Assembly: GCF_001423485.1 (NCBI RefSeq)
Contig: NZ_LMOD01000002.1
Span: forward strand, 581,890 to 645,889
Source of the DNA: Microbacterium sp. Leaf320
Lineage (GTDB): Bacteria > Actinomycetota > Actinomycetes > Actinomycetales > Microbacteriaceae
Length of the DNA stretch: 64,000 nucleotides
Direction: 5' to 3'
Shown piece after piece: positions 62,450-64,000 of this stretch (position 1 is its first letter; every line of letters begins with the position of its first letter). The position numbers and the translations under genes were made by a program. A model generated the notes under the pieces. The model was not told the DNA's origin and did no database searches. It was given only the letters and a program-made list of their open reading frames with translations.

Positions 62450-62745
62450 CAGATCATCGTAATCAGGCCGACCCAAACGGACACCGCGTTCACGGAGTCG
62501 AGAGGTCTCCCCGGTCGCTGAACAGACCGAGCCGGGAGGTTCGGTGAGCCGGGGATGGACGGGACGCCCCCACCACGGGGGAGGCGGCAGAAAGGGCGCC
62601 CCATCCGATGCCGTCATATGGGCGGCACCCCAGCTGTCGCGTTACAGCGCGATAGAGCTGTGACGTAAGCGTGACACCGGCGAACGCTCCGCGCAAGACC
62701 CATTGTCAACCGGTATGCCGGGGGCGCGGACACGGGGGTCGGGAA
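62450..62745. other. Intergenic region before the LuxR gene end
   Basis: 296 bp without a gene. TTGACAAT on the minus strand at 62702-62709 could be a -35 element for the 169-aa gene, but the match to a -10 is poor. No other structure seen. Confidence 0.4.
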
Positions 62746-64000
62746 TCAGGCCAGTGCCTCGGCATGACGGCGGAGCCCTCGACGGTTCGAGACATCGAGC
62801 TTGCGCATGATCCGGTGCATGTGGCTCTCCACGGTGCGCACGCTGAGAACCAGGCGGGATGCGATCTCGGCGTTCGACAGCCCGCCGGCGGCAAGGCGTC
62901 CCACCTCCTTCTCTCGGTCGGTCAGGGTGACGGCGGTCGCGCCGAACCGTGCGAGATCGAAGTGCCTCCCCGCGTGCCGCGCGCGGATCCGTTCCTCCCG
63001 CTCGAGTGCGTGCCGTTGCCCCGCCTCGTCTCCGGCCTCGGAATACCAGGTGCGCGCGAATCGACAGGCGGACAGCGACGTTCCGGTGAGCCCCCGAGCA
63101 TCCAGTTCATCGGCGGTGGCCAGGATCGCGCGAGGGTCGTGGTTCACCAGCGCCGTCACGAAGGCGCCCTGGGCGGCGAGGCCGGCCGCCTCGGGCACCT
63201 CAGTCAGGTGGGCCAGTGCGACCGCGAGACGGGGCGGCGTCGGTTCCAGCTCCACTGCCGAGAGCTCCGCGGTGAGACCCGCCACGCGCGCGCCGCGATT
63301 CCAGAGGGCCTCACCCGAGCGCGCCAGCAGCTCGGCCGCCTTCTGCGTGTTCCCGTCGAAGGCGAGCAGCTGCACCTGAGGCCAGGCGCGGCTCTGCCCG
63401 GGAAGAGGGCCGTCTTCTGCTCCGAGCTGCTCCAGGTCGGCGGCGAGCCGCTCGCCCGTCGTCAGCTGACCCCGGCGAATGGCGACGACGGCGGCGATCG
63501 CCAGCAGCGACAGCTGCACGCCGGGCGGCAGGGGCGAGGGCTCGCCGGCGGAGAAGATGACCTCGAGCAGGTCGTCGACCGCCGCGTGGTCGCCTGACGC
63601 CAGATGGCACAGTGCCGCGGCGGTGCCGAAAGCGCGCACCGCGTCGATGTCGAGGTATCCGTGCGCCTCGTCGAAGCCGCGCTGCAGCACGTCCAGAGCT
63701 CCGCTCGAGTCGCCCTGACCGAAGAGGGCCATGCCGAGGAGCACCCGCGGGGTGTGCCGCTGCTCTTCGTTCTCGAGGTCCTCGATGAGCGAGTACACCC
63801 GCAGGGCGTCGGTGAAGCGACCGAGGCTGACGAGCACACTCATCTGCGTCTCGAACATCACCAGTTTGACCGTGGAGGGAAGCTCGTCCGAGACCTCCAG
63901 GCGACTGCTGAAGTCCTCGGGGACCGCATCGAGGTTCGCGAACAGCTGCACCTCGACCGCGCGCAGCATCCCGGCATGCATGCCGACGGTGGAGGCATCC
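62746..64000 (-). CDS. LuxR-type transcriptional regulator (5' end beyond window)
   Basis: The frame stays open to the window edge, so at least 417 codons are present and the N-terminus is missing. The C-terminal HTH reads LTDREKEVGRLAAGGLSNAEIASRLVLSVRTVESHMHRIMRKL, an unmistakable LuxR/GerE domain (given in part). The upstream part is Leu/Ala-rich and helical, like TPR-type sensor segments of large LuxR (LAL) regulators; whether an ATPase domain is present cannot be seen. Confidence 0.88.
   Translation of the reverse strand, partial: DASTVGMHAGMLRAVEVQLFANLDAVPEDFSSRLEVSDELPSTVKLVMFETQMSVLVSLGRFTDALRVYSLIEDLENEEQRHTPRVLLGMALFGQGDSSGALDVLQRGFDEAHGYLDIDAVRAFGTAAALCHLASGDHAAVDDLLEVIFSAGEPSPLPPGVQLSLLAIAAVVAIRRGQLTTGERLAADLEQLGAEDGPLPGQSRAWPQVQLLAFDGNTQKAAELLARSGEALWNRGARVAGLTAELSAVELEPTPPRLAVALAHLTEVPEAAGLAAQGAFVTALVNHDPRAILATADELDARGLTGTSLSACRFARTWYSEAGDEAGQRHALEREERIRARHAGRHFDLARFGATAVTLTDREKEVGRLAAGGLSNAEIASRLVLSVRTVESHMHRIMRKLDVSNRRGLRRHAEALA

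Overview
The window is high-GC actinobacterial chromosome. The gene set and arrangement (jag-rsmG-parA-parB, trxA-trxB-murJ-DUF6049, rpsF-ssb-rpsR-rplI-dnaB) point to a Microbacteriaceae genome, most likely Microbacterium, in the origin-proximal region. This assignment is an inference from gene content and style; no 16S or dnaA gene is present. Many genes start 6-7 nt after a TANNNT hexamer with no ribosome binding site, the usual layout of leaderless actinobacterial transcripts.

1-6 kb: end of a Jag/R3H protein, rsmG, then a 2.4-kb gene-poor stretch holding eight perfect parS sites, a 243-bp G-run repeat and a duplicated parS unit. It is followed by a small P-loop kinase-like gene, a one-mismatch parS, and parA-parB; a ninth perfect parS forms the first codons of parA. 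Together this is the chromosome segregation centromere and its ParABS proteins.

6-24.8 kb: sugar transporter, two small genes, trxA/trxB, murJ and its DUF6049 partner. Next comes a block not normally found between DUF6049 and pcnA: a methyltransferase, an LLM flavoenzyme, an LPxTG repeat protein, a Tat-exported phosphoesterase and a sortase-signal metallophosphoesterase. The CCA-adding enzyme gene follows.

24.8-32 kb: a PadR/HAAS membrane pair, a GAF regulator with aldehyde dehydrogenase and DUF779, and trpS. trpS is preceded by a 14-residue leader peptide with two tandem Trp codons and mutually exclusive hairpins, a classical attenuator. A HIT-family protein follows.

32-48 kb: two complete peptide-type ABC importers. 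One is on the minus strand, led by a DUF1684 gene. The other is on the plus strand, divergent from an Lrp/AsnC regulator. Several unassigned membrane or soluble proteins lie between them.

48-56.6 kb: a lipoprotein, the ribosomal/replication cluster rpsF-ssb-rpsR-rplI, an unassigned gene, a secreted protein with nine chaplin-like repeats and a LAATG sorting signal, a second exported protein, and dnaB with DnaA boxes upstream.

56.6-64 kb: an accessory segment with gene fragments. These are a pseudogene copy of the intact gene at 61940-62449, a chimera joining an ltrA start to a truncated CU044_5270-like gene, and an SDR tail. They are mixed with small intact genes (two NTF2-like proteins, HxlR and MarR regulators, a metallo-beta-lactamase-fold hydrolase). 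The window ends inside a LuxR-type regulator gene.
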